Shown here: piece after piece, positions 5,276 through 5,294 of the stretch | Layout: each line of letters begins with the position of its first letter | How positions within the stretch are numbered: the stretch's first letter is position 1 | Source: Candidatus Bathyarchaeota archaeon | Lineage (GTDB): Archaea; Thermoproteota; Bathyarchaeia; Bathyarchaeales; Bathyarchaeaceae | Length of the DNA: 5,294 nt | Direction: 5' to 3' | NCBI GenBank assembly: GCA_029883255.1 | Contig: JAOUJL010000107.1 | Location: 1-5,294, forward strand | Notes under the pieces: model-generated | Told to the model about the DNA's origin: nothing | Databases searched by the model: none | The model's input: the letters and a program-made list of their open reading frames with translations, nothing else | Program-made: the position numbers and the translations under genes

Positions 5276-5294
5276 CCTTTTAACAGAGAGGTTA
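5246..5294 (+). CDS. Possible start of a further gene, cut by the window edge
   Basis: ATG 5246 opens a frame encoding MEQIVEALASPFNREV that runs off the right end. The composition and helical look are coding-like, and the opening resembles the first helix of small winged-helix regulators (compare ALxxPxRxxIL in ArsR proteins), but 16 residues cannot establish this. No ribosome site or TATA box is evident; it would be co-transcribed with the operon. The hairpin at 5234-5275 covers its start. Confidence 0.3.
   Translation, partial: MEQIVEALASPFNREV

Overview
The window looks archaeal. It combines an S26B (SEC11-type) signal peptidase, a small basic protein that looks like a zinc-ribbon relative of the archaeal chromatin protein Cren7, TATA-like boxes placed about 25 bp before expected transcript starts, and Shine-Dalgarno motifs in front of several genes. 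A secreted dockerin protein next to a Cren7-like protein would suit an uncultured TACK-type archaeon such as a Bathyarchaeia member. That placement is inference from gene content only.

The left half is loosely packed and mostly reads on the minus strand. Bases 3-185 (plus) hold the end of, or all of, a small protein with four CxxC zinc knuckles. Bases 185-396 carry short coding-like stretches in three frames, perhaps a decayed gene. Then come three minus-strand genes, each with its own promoter-like box: a secreted dockerin type I protein (419-1015), the signal peptidase (1417-2025) and the Cren7-like zinc-ribbon protein (2184-2354). The roughly 400 bp between the first two contains a strong hairpin inside a doubtful 50-codon frame. 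Bases 2442-2690 hold the decayed C-terminus of a tyrosine recombinase whose nucleophile position reads His, the trace of a lost mobile element.

The right half is a compact plus-strand sulfur cluster: a persulfide-dioxygenase-like metallo-beta-lactamase protein fused to two rhodanese domains (2844-4211), then two membrane proteins (4282-4785 and 4782-5186, overlapping by 4 bp) that match the two halves of a split YeeE/YedE (PmpA/PmpB) sulfur-compound transporter. Together they look like an archaeal version of the bacterial persulfide-handling (blh/pmpAB-type) operon: the membrane pair moves a sulfur compound, and the soluble fusion transfers and oxidises sulfane sulfur. A perfect inverted repeat lies just upstream (2784-2802) and could be its operator. 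A possible new reading frame begins at the right edge (5246).
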